Of a DNA stretch of 64,000 bases, positions 16,271 to 24,495 are shown piece after piece (position 1 is the stretch's first letter; each line of letters opens with the position of its first letter). A model generated the notes under the pieces. The model saw only the letters and a list, made by a program, of their open reading frames with translations, had not been told where the DNA came from and searched no databases. Position numbers and translations under genes: made by a program. Source of the stretch: Fodinibius halophilus (GTDB lineage: Bacteria; Bacteroidota; Rhodothermia; Balneolales; Balneolaceae); assembly GCF_011059105.1 (NCBI RefSeq), contig NZ_JAALLS010000024.1, positions 1 to 64,000 on the forward strand, given 5' to 3'.

Positions 16271-16304
16271 CTTGACGCCTTTTTATAAATTAATTAAGGT
16301 CTGC

Positions 16305-16778
16305 TTACACGCTATTTCTTCGTTCCTCATCTTGGTCTATAACAGAGCTTACTTTTTGAATTTTACCAATATAATCTTCTGGGAGAGAATGTTCTCTTGC
16401 ACCTTCTAGTACAAGAGTTTTGTACCAATGGTAGAGGGATAAAGAATTATCTGTATGAGATTTAGAGGCTATGTATGTAAAAGTATCAATTGGTTTTTCC
16501 CCGACATATACTGTAATCTCTTCCTCATTATATCCAAAACCGAGACCTTCTGCTCGGTCGAGACGATATTTCTCATTCTCATCAATTTCAAAAATAACGC
16601 CATGCACTACTGACCCTGCATTTGGAATTATACTGCATTTACCTGAACCATCTTTGCTTTTCTTATTAAATGTGAGTGAATAATCAGGAAGTAATGCATT
16701 ATTAAGTTTTGAAGCGGAAGGCACTCGTTTTTTTAACCGACTGGTTAGCAAGTTGGACCCATAGGCAAAGTATAACAT
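16305..16778 (-). CDS. Gamma-glutamylcyclotransferase-like protein
   Basis: The 157-aa protein begins MLYFAYGSNLLTSRL, with the YGSNL motif that shapes the substrate-binding loop in the GGCT-like fold. The catalytic acidic residue is expected in the region HGVIFEIDENEKYRLDRAEG (about 58-77), where the glutamate of DRAEG is the best candidate. Family members release 5-oxoproline from gamma-glutamyl amines or peptides. The ATG is 19-25 nt from the GTTATGC core at 16798-16804, so it is the first gene of its cassette, with the nuclease-STAND gene following 34 bp later. A functional link between the two is possible but not shown. Confidence 0.82.
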   Translation of the reverse strand: MLYFAYGSNLLTSRLKKRVPSASKLNNALLPDYSLTFNKKSKDGSGKCSIIPNAGSVVHGVIFEIDENEKYRLDRAEGLGFGYNEEEITVYVGEKPIDTFTYIASKSHTDNSLSLYHWYKTLVLEGAREHSLPEDYIGKIQKVSSVIDQDEERRNSV

Positions 16779-16797
16779 ATCTAAAATTGTTTATTGT

Positions 16798-16804
16798 GCA
16801 TAAC
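16798..16804 (-). other. Cassette core site GTTATGC at the array edge
   Basis: GTTATGC on the minus strand precedes the GGCT-like gene and matches, as an inverted copy, the GCATAAC that begins the attC-like site at 12414-12420. In an integrated cassette the 5' core and the cassette's own attC share this hexamer, so the pair marks one cassette of about 4.5 kb. No integrase gene lies beyond it; a CynX-like transporter of higher GC follows. Confidence 0.55.
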
Positions 16805-16892
16805 TATGATTATCGCAATCAGGTAATTGTATAACAATATTATTGTTCAGTGATATAAGTTGTATAAAAGGCTGCTAAGGGCAAAATAGAAT

Positions 16893-16930
16893 ATTATAGC
16901 GCATATTATGCTGCAGAAGTGTGCTATAAT
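16893..16930. terminator. Hairpin between the cassette region and the transporter gene
   Basis: ATTATAGCGCA (16893-16903) pairs with TGTGCTATAAT (16920-16930) with one mismatch, leaving a 16-nt loop. It lies just downstream of the minus-strand transporter gene's stop codon at 16959. There is no strong run of T after it, so a terminator role is only plausible. It may instead be a remnant of a recombination site at the edge of the array. Confidence 0.3.
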
Positions 16931-16958
16931 ATGTTGACATAACATTCTTGGCAGTAGC

Positions 16959-18155
16959 TTACTTCACCTCTTGCGGGCGGCCGGCGCCGAGGCCGAAGAT
17001 CAGCTTGGCAACCAGGATCACAAACAGGAAGAGCAGCGGCACAAACCAGGCGTGGGTGAGGTCGTGGAGGGCACCAAAAAGGGTCGGTCCCACAGCGGCC
17101 AGCAGGTAGCCGATAGACTGAGCCATCCCGGAAAGTTCGGTGGCGGTTTCGCTGTCGTGGGCACGCAGTACAATAAACAGCAGGGCCAGTCCAAAGCTGC
17201 CGCCCAGCGCCAGGCCGATGAGGGAGGCCCATAATCCAACTAAAAAGGCATTGGGCAGCATCAGTCCCACCAGGCTTACGGCTTCGCAGATCATCAGTAT
17301 CCAGACCAGTATGCGCTGGTCGCTGATCTTCTCAGCCCAGACGGGAATCAAGATGGTGCCTACCACGCCCATCCCTTGGGAGAGCGAGAGCATCCAGCCG
17401 GCAGTGCTGGCATCGAGGCCGCGGTCTTGCAGGATCTCGGGCAGCCACGCCAAAATCACATAAAAAGCCAGTGATTGCAGTCCCATAAACAGGGCTACCT
17501 GCCAGGCTATCTTAGAGCCGCCCAGGTCCTTCATCGCCTTTATAAAACTGCGGTCTTGGCTGGGCAGGGTCAGGTTTTTAAGCTGGGGCAGCCAGATCAC
17601 AAAAGCCAATATCGAAAGCGCTGCCCATCCCCCCAGCGACCATCGCCAGCCCAATCCCAAATCGTGGGCCAAGGGTACGCTAACGCCGGCAGCCAGGGTA
17701 GCGCCAAGGCCCAGCATGCTGGAATAAACGCTCGTCATAATGCCGGTGTGGTTGGGGAAGTCGCGCTTGACCAGGCTGGGCAGCAGCACGTTGCCAAAAG
17801 CGATGGCAATACCCAACAGCAGGGTTCCGCCGAAAAGGGCCAGGTTGCCGGGCACAACTCGCAGTAATATCCCGCCGGAAAGCAAGCCCATTGCTAGGGC
17901 CAGGGTACCCTCAATGCCCAACCTGCGCGTAAAAAGGGGCGTCAGCGTGGAGAGCACGCCAAAGGCGATCAGGGGCAGGGTGGTCAGTAATCCCAAAAGG
18001 GTATTGGAAAGGCCGGTGGCCTCACGAATGGTCCCGATCAAGGGGCCTACGCCAGCCAGGGCGGGACGCAGGTTTACGGCAATCAGAACAATGCCGGCAA
18101 TAAGCAGGATGTTTTTGGCAGTCGAATTTTGTTCAAAGGGTGATGAGGCGGCCAT
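16959..18155 (-). CDS. MFS transporter of the CynX/NimT type
   Basis: The 398-aa protein has about twelve hydrophobic helices and MFS signatures, including VNLRPALAGVGPLIGTIRE near residue 25, a family hallmark of CynX-like (cyanate/nitroimidazole-type) transporters, and TPLFTRRLGIEGTLALAMG in the loop between helices 2 and 3. It lies in the inner membrane and probably exports or imports a small anionic or heterocyclic compound, but the substrate is unknown. GC content rises clearly here compared with the cassette genes to its left, marking return to the core chromosome. It appears monocistronic. Confidence 0.85.
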   Translation of the reverse strand: MAASSPFEQNSTAKNILLIAGIVLIAVNLRPALAGVGPLIGTIREATGLSNTLLGLLTTLPLIAFGVLSTLTPLFTRRLGIEGTLALAMGLLSGGILLRVVPGNLALFGGTLLLGIAIAFGNVLLPSLVKRDFPNHTGIMTSVYSSMLGLGATLAAGVSVPLAHDLGLGWRWSLGGWAALSILAFVIWLPQLKNLTLPSQDRSFIKAMKDLGGSKIAWQVALFMGLQSLAFYVILAWLPEILQDRGLDASTAGWMLSLSQGMGVVGTILIPVWAEKISDQRILVWILMICEAVSLVGLMLPNAFLVGLWASLIGLALGGSFGLALLFIVLRAHDSETATELSGMAQSIGYLLAAVGPTLFGALHDLTHAWFVPLLFLFVILVAKLIFGLGAGRPQEVK

Positions 18156-18244
18156 CTAAAAATACGTAGCTGTTAAACGGTGATAAATTGCATGAAAAAG
18201 CGAGCCAAAGATACAAAAGAAAAGGCGGGAATCATGACGATAAG

Positions 18245-18277
18245 CGGGAGTGACCTCTTGGTGGTGGATCACTCCCG
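18245..18277. terminator. Terminator-like hairpin after the lipoprotein gene
   Basis: CGGGAGTGA (18245-18253) and TCACTCCCG (18269-18277) form a perfect 9-bp stem with a 15-nt loop, directly after the stop codon of the lipoprotein gene at 18295. The T-run on the minus strand is weak, so termination may be Rho-assisted or the hairpin may serve to stabilise the mRNA end. Confidence 0.45.
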
Positions 18278-18294
18278 GTCTGTTGAAAGTTGGG

Positions 18295-19602
18295 TTATTC
18301 AAAAACGAGGTATTGCAATATCCGTTCCTGGGGACGCAATTTATGGGAGTGTTCCTCTTCGATGGTGTGGTATGAGCTGAAAACTACTTTTCCACTTCCT
18401 ACTCCGAAGGTTGCTGTCAGTGGCTTTACACCTGAACCGTCGCTCCATTCTACCGGTCCTTTAACCCAAATGTTGGCATTTGAAGACTCGTGTTTGCCGT
18501 TGAGTACAACCCATATCGGCATAAAACCTTTGATCGTCAGCGGTTGTCCCTCTTCCAGGCAGGGGCCGTTGGCGCATTCAACATTTTGTAGCCACGTTTT
18601 CATGTTGGCATCCAGCAGCTCGGCGGGTACTTCAATATCGGCCGTACCTTTGGAAGCAACCCCCAGTATTTCTGCTTCATCGGCCGGGGTGTCGGGAGAA
18701 CCCAGAAAGTCGAGGTAGGAGGGGAAGACCTGTTCCACGTAGTTGTAGGCCAGGTCGGTGGCATACAACATACCGCCCTGTTCTACATAGTTACGGATGG
18801 TCGAAATTTGTGCTTTGCTTAGCTGGGGATTGCTCGATTGAGCAGATTGGGCGTGTTTGTGGCGGTGTGACTTATATTGTTGAATATATTCATCGGAGAC
18901 TCCACAGTTAAGAAAAACGATATCGTAGTTGTGGATGTCGGCCTGGCCGTTGCCGTCCCCATCTTCAAAGAGTTTACCCATCAGGGGATAGTCGCCGCCA
19001 AGGGAAGATGGGCTGTGGTACAGGTCAAACGTTTCGGTGCCCCGTTTTAGCTTGCCATAGTTGGCGTGATTTTCATCAGTATAGACTTCGCCGAAGCCTA
19101 CCTTGGCCAGTACATCCTGCATGCGGTCGAAGGTAGAGGCCACTACAGCGATATCAATATCGTCGGTGGATATGTTGATGGTGCCGGCCTCAGAGGTATC
19201 GCCTGAGCCCAGATCCACAGTTTGGGTGAAGTAAAATTGGCCTTTGAAAATTTTCAGCTCCACTTCACTTTTTGAGGGATCGATATCGGCTTCGAACTCA
19301 AAGCGGCCGTCGGCCTTGGTACAGGTGTAAGCGGTATGTTCGACTTCGGGCTTTGGGCAGTCTTTATCTGTGGGGGAGGTTTGAATGGTTGTTGAGGGTA
19401 CGGCTTTTTCTTTGCCGCTGGAGTCAGACATCGGTTTGCCGATATAAACGGTAGCTCCTTCGACGGGGGTACTGTTATCGGGGGCCTTAACCTGGCCAAT
19501 AATAGTTTTTAGATTGCGGTCTGTCGGCCCTGAGCTGTTGCTGCAGGCACTGATAAACAGTAGCGTTACTGATGCAAAAATAATGATGGTACTTCTTCTC
19601 AT
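18295..19602 (-). CDS. Lipoprotein with carboxypeptidase-regulatory-like domain and GATase-like domain
   Basis: The 435-aa protein has a lipoprotein signal ending in FISAC at residues 16-20. An N-terminal beta-sandwich (about 35-140) contains VEGATVYIGKP and ADGRFEFEAD, the pattern of carboxypeptidase-regulatory-like domains. The C-terminal part (about 150-430) resembles class I glutamine-amidotransferase-like or ThuA-like folds: NYDIVFLNCGVSDEYI, then VEQGGMLYATDLAYNYVEQ, and near the end FGVGSGKVVFSSYHTIEE. The glutaminase triad is not evident, so a catalytic role is uncertain. It is likely outer-membrane attached and exposed to the periplasm or surface. Confidence 0.72.
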   Translation of the reverse strand: MRRSTIIIFASVTLLFISACSNSSGPTDRNLKTIIGQVKAPDNSTPVEGATVYIGKPMSDSSGKEKAVPSTTIQTSPTDKDCPKPEVEHTAYTCTKADGRFEFEADIDPSKSEVELKIFKGQFYFTQTVDLGSGDTSEAGTINISTDDIDIAVVASTFDRMQDVLAKVGFGEVYTDENHANYGKLKRGTETFDLYHSPSSLGGDYPLMGKLFEDGDGNGQADIHNYDIVFLNCGVSDEYIQQYKSHRHKHAQSAQSSNPQLSKAQISTIRNYVEQGGMLYATDLAYNYVEQVFPSYLDFLGSPDTPADEAEILGVASKGTADIEVPAELLDANMKTWLQNVECANGPCLEEGQPLTIKGFMPIWVVLNGKHESSNANIWVKGPVEWSDGSGVKPLTATFGVGSGKVVFSSYHTIEEEHSHKLRPQERILQYLVFE

Positions 19603-19810
19603 AAATCTAATAATAGCTTGGTATTTAATGGGGTAATTATTTCTTTTGAGTAGCAGAAACTATGCAAAAAAGGAGAGCGCTACTATAGCGTTTCCTAATA
19701 ATAATCATAGGTTTTGCTAATGTTTATATATCCATAACCGAAGACTGGGTTCCATACTTTTATCAGGATTTTTGGGTACCCTTAATCAACATACAGGCAG
19801 ACGACTTACT

Positions 19811-20836
19811 ATGAGACAAATTGTTAATACGGCAAACGGCAGTTATGATGTTCTGGAAGTTCAGGAATCTCCCGATCTTGTGCCCAAGGCTGATGAGCTG
19901 ATAATAGAGGTAAAGGCTTCGGGGCTTAATTTTGCGGATATCCTGGCCCGTAAGGGACAGTACCCGGATGGACCGTCGAAGCCTTGCGTGATGGGCTATG
20001 AGGTATCGGGCACGGTGCGGGAGGTCGGCGACAGCATCCGCGAAGATTGGATTGGCAAAGAGGTAATCGCTACTTCTCGTTTTGGGGGACAGGCCGAGCA
20101 GGTGGCCGTGAAGCCCAACCAGGTGTTTGAGAAGCCGGAATCTCTTTCTTTTGTGGATGCGGCGGCGATCCCGGTAAACTACATTACGGCCTATCTGCTG
20201 ATCGAGGTGATGGGTTCGCTGCAGTCTTATGAATCTATTTTGATCCACAATGTGGGCGGCGGCGTGGGGATTGCAGCCCTGGATATTGCCCAGCATATCG
20301 GGGCCACCACCTACGGTACGGCAAGTCGTCGCAAACACGACTTTTTGCGAGAGCGCGGACTGGATTATGCAATTGATTATCGCAATAAGGATTGGTTCGA
20401 AGAGCTTATGGCACTTACCGACGACAGGGGCGTAGAGCTCATTACGGATCCGTTGGGCGGTAAGGAGTGGAAGCGCAGCTATAAGGCACTTCGGGCGACC
20501 GGTCGGCTGGGGATGTTTGGGATTTCCACGGCCAGTGACAGTAGTTCGGGCGGTATCAAGGCGATGTGGAATATGCTAAAGACGGTAGTGCAGATGCCGT
20601 TTTATCATCCGTTACCGTTGCTTAATAAAAACAGAGGTGTTTTTGGCGTTAACCTGGGGCACCTGTGGCATGAACCGGAAAAGGCGAATGTCTGGGTTAA
20701 TAAGCTGTTGGAAGGGGTAGAAGAGGGATGGCTGAGGCCCCATGTGGATACAACCTTTACTTTTGATGAGGTGGGCGATGCGCATCGCTATATCGAGGAG
20801 CGCAAGAATATCGGCAAGGTGATTTTAGTCCCTTAA
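19811..20836 (+). CDS. Zinc-independent MDR oxidoreductase (VAT-1/quinone oxidoreductase-like)
   Basis: The 341-aa protein starts MRQIVNTANGSYDVLEVQ, the typical opening of synaptic-vesicle-VAT-1-like quinone reductases. It has the GroES-like domain motif GLNFADILARKGQYPDGP at about 50-67 and a Rossmann motif NVGGGVGIAALDIAQ at about 155-169, where NAD(P)H binds. I chose this ATG rather than an upstream one because it gives the normal family length. It probably reduces quinones or enones in the cytoplasm. It stands alone and is followed by a 2-kb gene-free repeat region. Confidence 0.85.
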   Translation: MRQIVNTANGSYDVLEVQESPDLVPKADELIIEVKASGLNFADILARKGQYPDGPSKPCVMGYEVSGTVREVGDSIREDWIGKEVIATSRFGGQAEQVAVKPNQVFEKPESLSFVDAAAIPVNYITAYLLIEVMGSLQSYESILIHNVGGGVGIAALDIAQHIGATTYGTASRRKHDFLRERGLDYAIDYRNKDWFEELMALTDDRGVELITDPLGGKEWKRSYKALRATGRLGMFGISTASDSSSGGIKAMWNMLKTVVQMPFYHPLPLLNKNRGVFGVNLGHLWHEPEKANVWVNKLLEGVEEGWLRPHVDTTFTFDEVGDAHRYIEERKNIGKVILVP

Positions 20837-22834
20837 TTTAGCCGTTGAAGGGCAATTCCACTTTTTTGTTGCAATTCCAGTCATCTCTACTAAACACACC
20901 CCGACCTTCCGGGCAACCGCCGGAAGCCCACCCCAGAGGGGATTTCGTAGTGCCTGTTATTTGGTTAAGTAGCCTTTTCGCTGAGGCTATCAGCCCTAAT
21001 ACTATCCGGTGAAATACCAAATTTCAGCAGTTTTCTAAATTATATTCCGTAATAGCCCCCTCCACGGGAGAGGTGCTCGGCCGGCAGGCGGAGCGGGGTG
21101 GGTTGCAATGGCTATCGTAAAACCACAGAGATTATCTTTTCTTAGGCAGCTATTAACAACAGGAGAGTCTCCATAAACCAACCGGCTGACCCCGCTGTGT
21201 TCCACTCCGCTCGCAGTCTCCCTTTATGAGCTAGCGTAGTAGCTAAAGGATAACCTTCTACACACTAATAAATCGTTTCAGGGAGATTGCCACGTCGTAC
21301 CGCTAACCCACGGCACTCCTCGCAATGACGAGCGTTGTTGTTTGAGTATTATGAGTATTAATAAAAGCAGTGTCATCCCGAGCGCAACGGAGTGAAGCCG
21401 AGGGATCTCCCTGAACAAGTTCGCGTAGTATCTAAAAAGATACTTTTCGATCTCGTTCGGATGCCTTGTTCAACGAAGCCTACCTGCGTTAGAAACTCCG
21501 GCAGATTAGCACTTTAGCATAGTTGAGCTCTGCGTCGGGACGAATTTGCCAGGAAGGGCAGGTTCATTTTTCAGTGACGATCCCCCGGTAGGCGCACCAG
21601 CAAAGCTGGAAACACCAAAAAAGGTACTGGGAGCATAGTATTGCCCCCCCCCCTGATTTTGAAATCGCCCATCTCTAAATGGTTTTCCCAAACGGCATTA
21701 GAATTGTGAACGAAGGTCAAAGTATGCGGGTGTGTATTTTGTACCGGTGATCTTCGGTGAAACGGTTTCTCCTTGTGAGAGGACCATCAAAATACGCGCA
21801 TACTGCAGACCGGAGTTGATCCACAATTCTTAGTCTTGATTTTTTACGAGCCTTTTGGATCAAGCCAAAAGGTGGAAAAAGATGGTAGCATTGATCTTGT
21901 ATGCTCCCGTTTTTTGATCGACCAAAAAACAGGATAAAAGTTACCGGCTGTGAATTCTGAACCCGGCTCCGAACATTCTGCGGGAGCATTTGATGGTCCT
22001 TTGAAACATCTGCTCGTTTAGAGGATGATACCATTTATCTGTTTATGAAGCACCAATCTCCAAAATTGAAAACCTTATAAAAGCAGTCATCCCGAGCGCA
22101 ACGGAGTGAAGCCGAGGGATCTCCCTGAACAAGTTCGCGTAGTATCTAAAGGGGGCATATATCATAGAGCTATTTTCGAGAACGGAACACCTCCCGACCA
22201 ATTCGAAACCCACGAATTGCCCACCCTCCTCGAGGAGGGATTCCTTTTCCGAGTTGTGTTGAAGGGCAAGAAAAAGTCCCCCTTCGGGCATTATCTGAAT
22301 GAAAGGCGTTGGGTGTAATCAGAAGGGGGTAAGGGGGATGATACCATTTATCTGTTTATAAAGCACCAATCTCCCCAATTGAAAACCTTATAAAAGCAGT
22401 ACCATCCCGAACGTAACGGAGTGAAGTCAAAGGATTCCTTGAATAGGTTTGCGAAGTGCACCGAAGTCATACCTACGCCAAGGGCTTCCCCCTAGCGTAG
22501 GTGTGCGTAGCATCTAAAAAGATACTTTTCGATCTCGTTCCGATGCTTTGCGTCGGAACGAATATATCCCGATACTGGTACAAGTTTGTCCGGGAAAGTT
22601 GATAGTATAGAACAGCAAATAGCCCATGAGTCATTTCGAACCGCCGAAAAGGGGGAGAGAAACTCATCCGTTTGTTGGGTAGCAGGACCAGAGAATTAAG
22701 TACTTTATTGAAAAGTGATATCCCCCCTTGGTTTTAAAAGCAGATCTCATCAGAACAAAAACAATTGAAATAGAGTCGCTGTTTGTTATTCCTTATTATA
22801 AGGCAACAGACCAGAAAAGAAACAGATCAATCAG
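20837..22834. other. 2-kb gene-free region dense in intergenic repeats
   Basis: No convincing gene was found on either strand; the short frames here run through repeats. The motif TCATCCCGAGCGCAACGGAG with GAGGGATCTCCCTGAACAAG occurs at about 21372-21420 and 22086-22133, with a diverged copy at about 22402-22450. A block including GATGATACCATTTATCTG and AAGCACCAATCTCC appears at about 22022-22090 and again at 22337-22400. The segment TCTAAAAAGATACTTTTCGA occurs at 21431-21450 and 22511-22530. Two GGNGG-like purine stretches and remnants of CCTTCCGGG hairpins fill the rest. Confidence 0.65.
21721..21999. other. Nested inverted repeats, possible structured RNA or element remnant
   Basis: AGTATGCG...GTATTTTG (21721-21741) pairs with CAAAATACGCGCATACT (21788-21804). 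GGACCATCAAA (21781-21791) pairs with the GATGGTCC block at 21988-21999. ATGCTCCCG (21901-21909) pairs with CGGGAGCAT (21981-21989). Two perfect hairpins sit inside: CCTTTTGG/CCAAAAGG with a 6-nt loop at 21851-21872, and GTTTTTTG/CAAAAAAC with a 6-nt loop at 21909-21930. The arms exclude one simple fold but are too many for chance. The role is unknown. Confidence 0.5.
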
Positions 22835-23275
22835 ATGGAAATTGTATATGTAGATATGGATAACGTCCTTGTGGATTTCCCCTGGGGCGTAGAGCAGCTC
22901 TCCGAAGAGCTCAAAAAAGAGTACGAGGGCGATCTTGATGAAATTCCCAACTTCTTTAGCGATCTGCCTCCCATTGATGGAGCCATTGAGGGCTTCCGGG
23001 CCTTAAGCAACCATTACGATACCTATATTCTATCTACAGCACCCTGGGGCAATCCCACGGCCTGGATCGACAAAGTCAAGTGGGTACAGCGGCACCTGCC
23101 CGAGGTCGGCTACAAACGGCTGATTCTAAGTCACAACAAGCATCTCAACAAAGGAGATTACCTGATCGACGATCGTACCGCCAACGGAGCAGAAGACTTC
23201 GAAGGCGAACATATCCAGTATGGCAAAGCCCCTTTTCACGATTGGGATGCGGTACTCAATTACCTGCTAGGCTAG
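22835..23275 (+). CDS. 5'(3')-deoxyribonucleotidase-like HAD hydrolase
   Basis: The 146-aa protein starts MEIVYVDMDNVLVDFPWGV, with the HAD nucleophile pair D7xD9. Later motifs are LSTAPWGNP (motif II serine/threonine at about 65-70), a lysine at NKHLNKGDYL, and the acidic motif LIDDR at about 112-116. Its size and the DMDNVLVDF start fit the NT5C-type bacterial 5'-nucleotidase (deoxyribonucleotidase) family, which removes phosphate from deoxynucleoside monophosphates. It follows a long repeat region, and a tail-to-tail gene lies 6 bp downstream, so it is a single-gene unit. Confidence 0.85.
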   Translation: MEIVYVDMDNVLVDFPWGVEQLSEELKKEYEGDLDEIPNFFSDLPPIDGAIEGFRALSNHYDTYILSTAPWGNPTAWIDKVKWVQRHLPEVGYKRLILSHNKHLNKGDYLIDDRTANGAEDFEGEHIQYGKAPFHDWDAVLNYLLG

Positions 23276-23281
23276 CTGTAG

Positions 23282-23788
23282 CTATTTTTCTTCAGGGAGG
23301 TATTTCTTGGGAAGTGGATGGGCCTTATCTTCTTCGTGCCATATTAAAGAAACTACCTTCCACTGCCCATCCTTTTTCATCATCTGTATGCCATTGATGC
23401 CCCGGAGGATGGTATCACCATCGGGGGTTTGCAACTCCGCTTGGTAGGTACTGAACAGGTGCAAGATAGGACCGTACTGTTCCGTTTTGCGATGCAGTTC
23501 ATATTCTTTGAAAGCAATAATTTTGCCTTCCTCACGCTGTCGGAGCATCGCTTTTTTATAATCAGCCGGTGTCAGTGTTACCGAGCTGGTATCTCCCACG
23601 CTGATTAATCTGCTGTTTTGGGTAAAGAGCGTTTCGAAAGCATCGTAGTCCGGGTCATTATCGGGACTAAATGAGATCGTGTTGTAAAGGTCATCGATCA
23701 CTGCATCCGCAGAAGCATCCTGGGCTTTGAGTGGAGCGGTTATGAAAAATAGAATGAGTAGTATAAAGGTCGAAAAGGTCGTGTTCAT
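23282..23788 (-). CDS. Secreted NTF2-like (SnoaL/DUF4440-type) protein
   Basis: The 168-aa protein has a signal peptide of about 22 residues ending PLKA/QDA. The mature part has an NTF2-like cone pattern: a first helix ADAVIDDLYNTISF, a strand with FETLFTQNSRLISV, and the final strands GINGIQMMKKDGQWKVVSLI and WHEED. Such periplasmic NTF2-like proteins bind small ligands or have isomerase roles, but no catalytic residues can be named. It lies tail to tail with the nucleotidase gene, only 6 bp apart. Confidence 0.75.
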   Translation of the reverse strand: MNTTFSTFILLILFFITAPLKAQDASADAVIDDLYNTISFSPDNDPDYDAFETLFTQNSRLISVGDTSSVTLTPADYKKAMLRQREEGKIIAFKEYELHRKTEQYGPILHLFSTYQAELQTPDGDTILRGINGIQMMKKDGQWKVVSLIWHEEDKAHPLPKKYLPEEK

Positions 23789-24053
23789 AGGTTATCAATT
23801 TTCTGGGAGTGAATGACTCAAGTAGAAAGTAGCATTAATTCAATAATTATCAACGGGAAAAATATTCAAATAACTATTGCAGGGTTGCAAAGAGAGTAGC
23901 ATGAGTGCAAGATTTAAGGCGGTATCCATTTCTGTTATATGGTCTTCGTTGCTTTTTAGGGGCTGATAATACCTTTGGCACAGTTATTTCAATAGTAAAA
24001 GAGAATGCCGGATCAATCCGAAAAACGATATCAAAGTGAAAGGAGGATTCGTT

Positions 24054-24491
24054 ATGGAAAAAAATAATGATAGTGGTTTTCTAAGCCTTTATATCCTTAT
24101 GTTCTTGGTTTTTTTCCAAGCCGTGAGTGGACTATACGGAGGTGGAGCATTAGTTTGGGATCCGTCGGGAGCTACCCTTCAGATGCCGTTGAATCTACTG
24201 GAATCTTCCCCCTTCAGTGATTATAGCATTCCCGGAGCAATTCTTCTTACAGTGCTCGGCATCTATCCCACAATAGTATTATATGGTCTCATCAAAAGAT
24301 ATCCCTGGGGTAGTTATGGTGCCCTTTTGTTAAGCGGGGCTCTTATAATTTGGATAGGGGTAGAAATTTTGATGATCGGTTATCACCCTAATCCACCTCT
24401 GCAACTGATTTACGGTTCGGTGGGGATAGCAATGTTGCTGTTTAGCATTGAATCTATCATTCAATTACCTGTGAATCCATTAAAAAAATAA
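24054..24491 (+). CDS. Four-helix membrane protein
   Basis: The 145-aa protein has four predicted membrane helices (about 10-30, 57-78, 86-106, 114-133) and no recognised family. I chose ATG at 24054 because AAAGGAGGA at 24039-24047 is a strong ribosome binding site 7 nt upstream, while a more upstream GTG at 24036 would overlap this site. This is one of the few clear Shine-Dalgarno sequences in the window. The gene is 4 bp before a nitroreductase-family gene and very likely in one operon with it. Confidence 0.72.
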   Translation: MEKNNDSGFLSLYILMFLVFFQAVSGLYGGGALVWDPSGATLQMPLNLLESSPFSDYSIPGAILLTVLGIYPTIVLYGLIKRYPWGSYGALLLSGALIIWIGVEILMIGYHPNPPLQLIYGSVGIAMLLFSIESIIQLPVNPLKK

Positions 24492-24495
24492 GACT

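Noticed and set aside
16805-18155. Integrase gene at the edge of the array
   Set aside because: The next gene is an MFS transporter and no tyrosine recombinase motifs were found on either strand anywhere in the window.
17140-18159. Long plus-strand frames opposite the CynX-like transporter gene
   Set aside because: They are antisense shadows in GC-rich coding DNA; the minus-strand frame has twelve helices and family motifs.
21506-22291. Several 60-105 aa frames in the 21.5-22.3 kb repeat region
   Set aside because: They cover inverted and dispersed repeats, lack family features and overlap each other on both strands.
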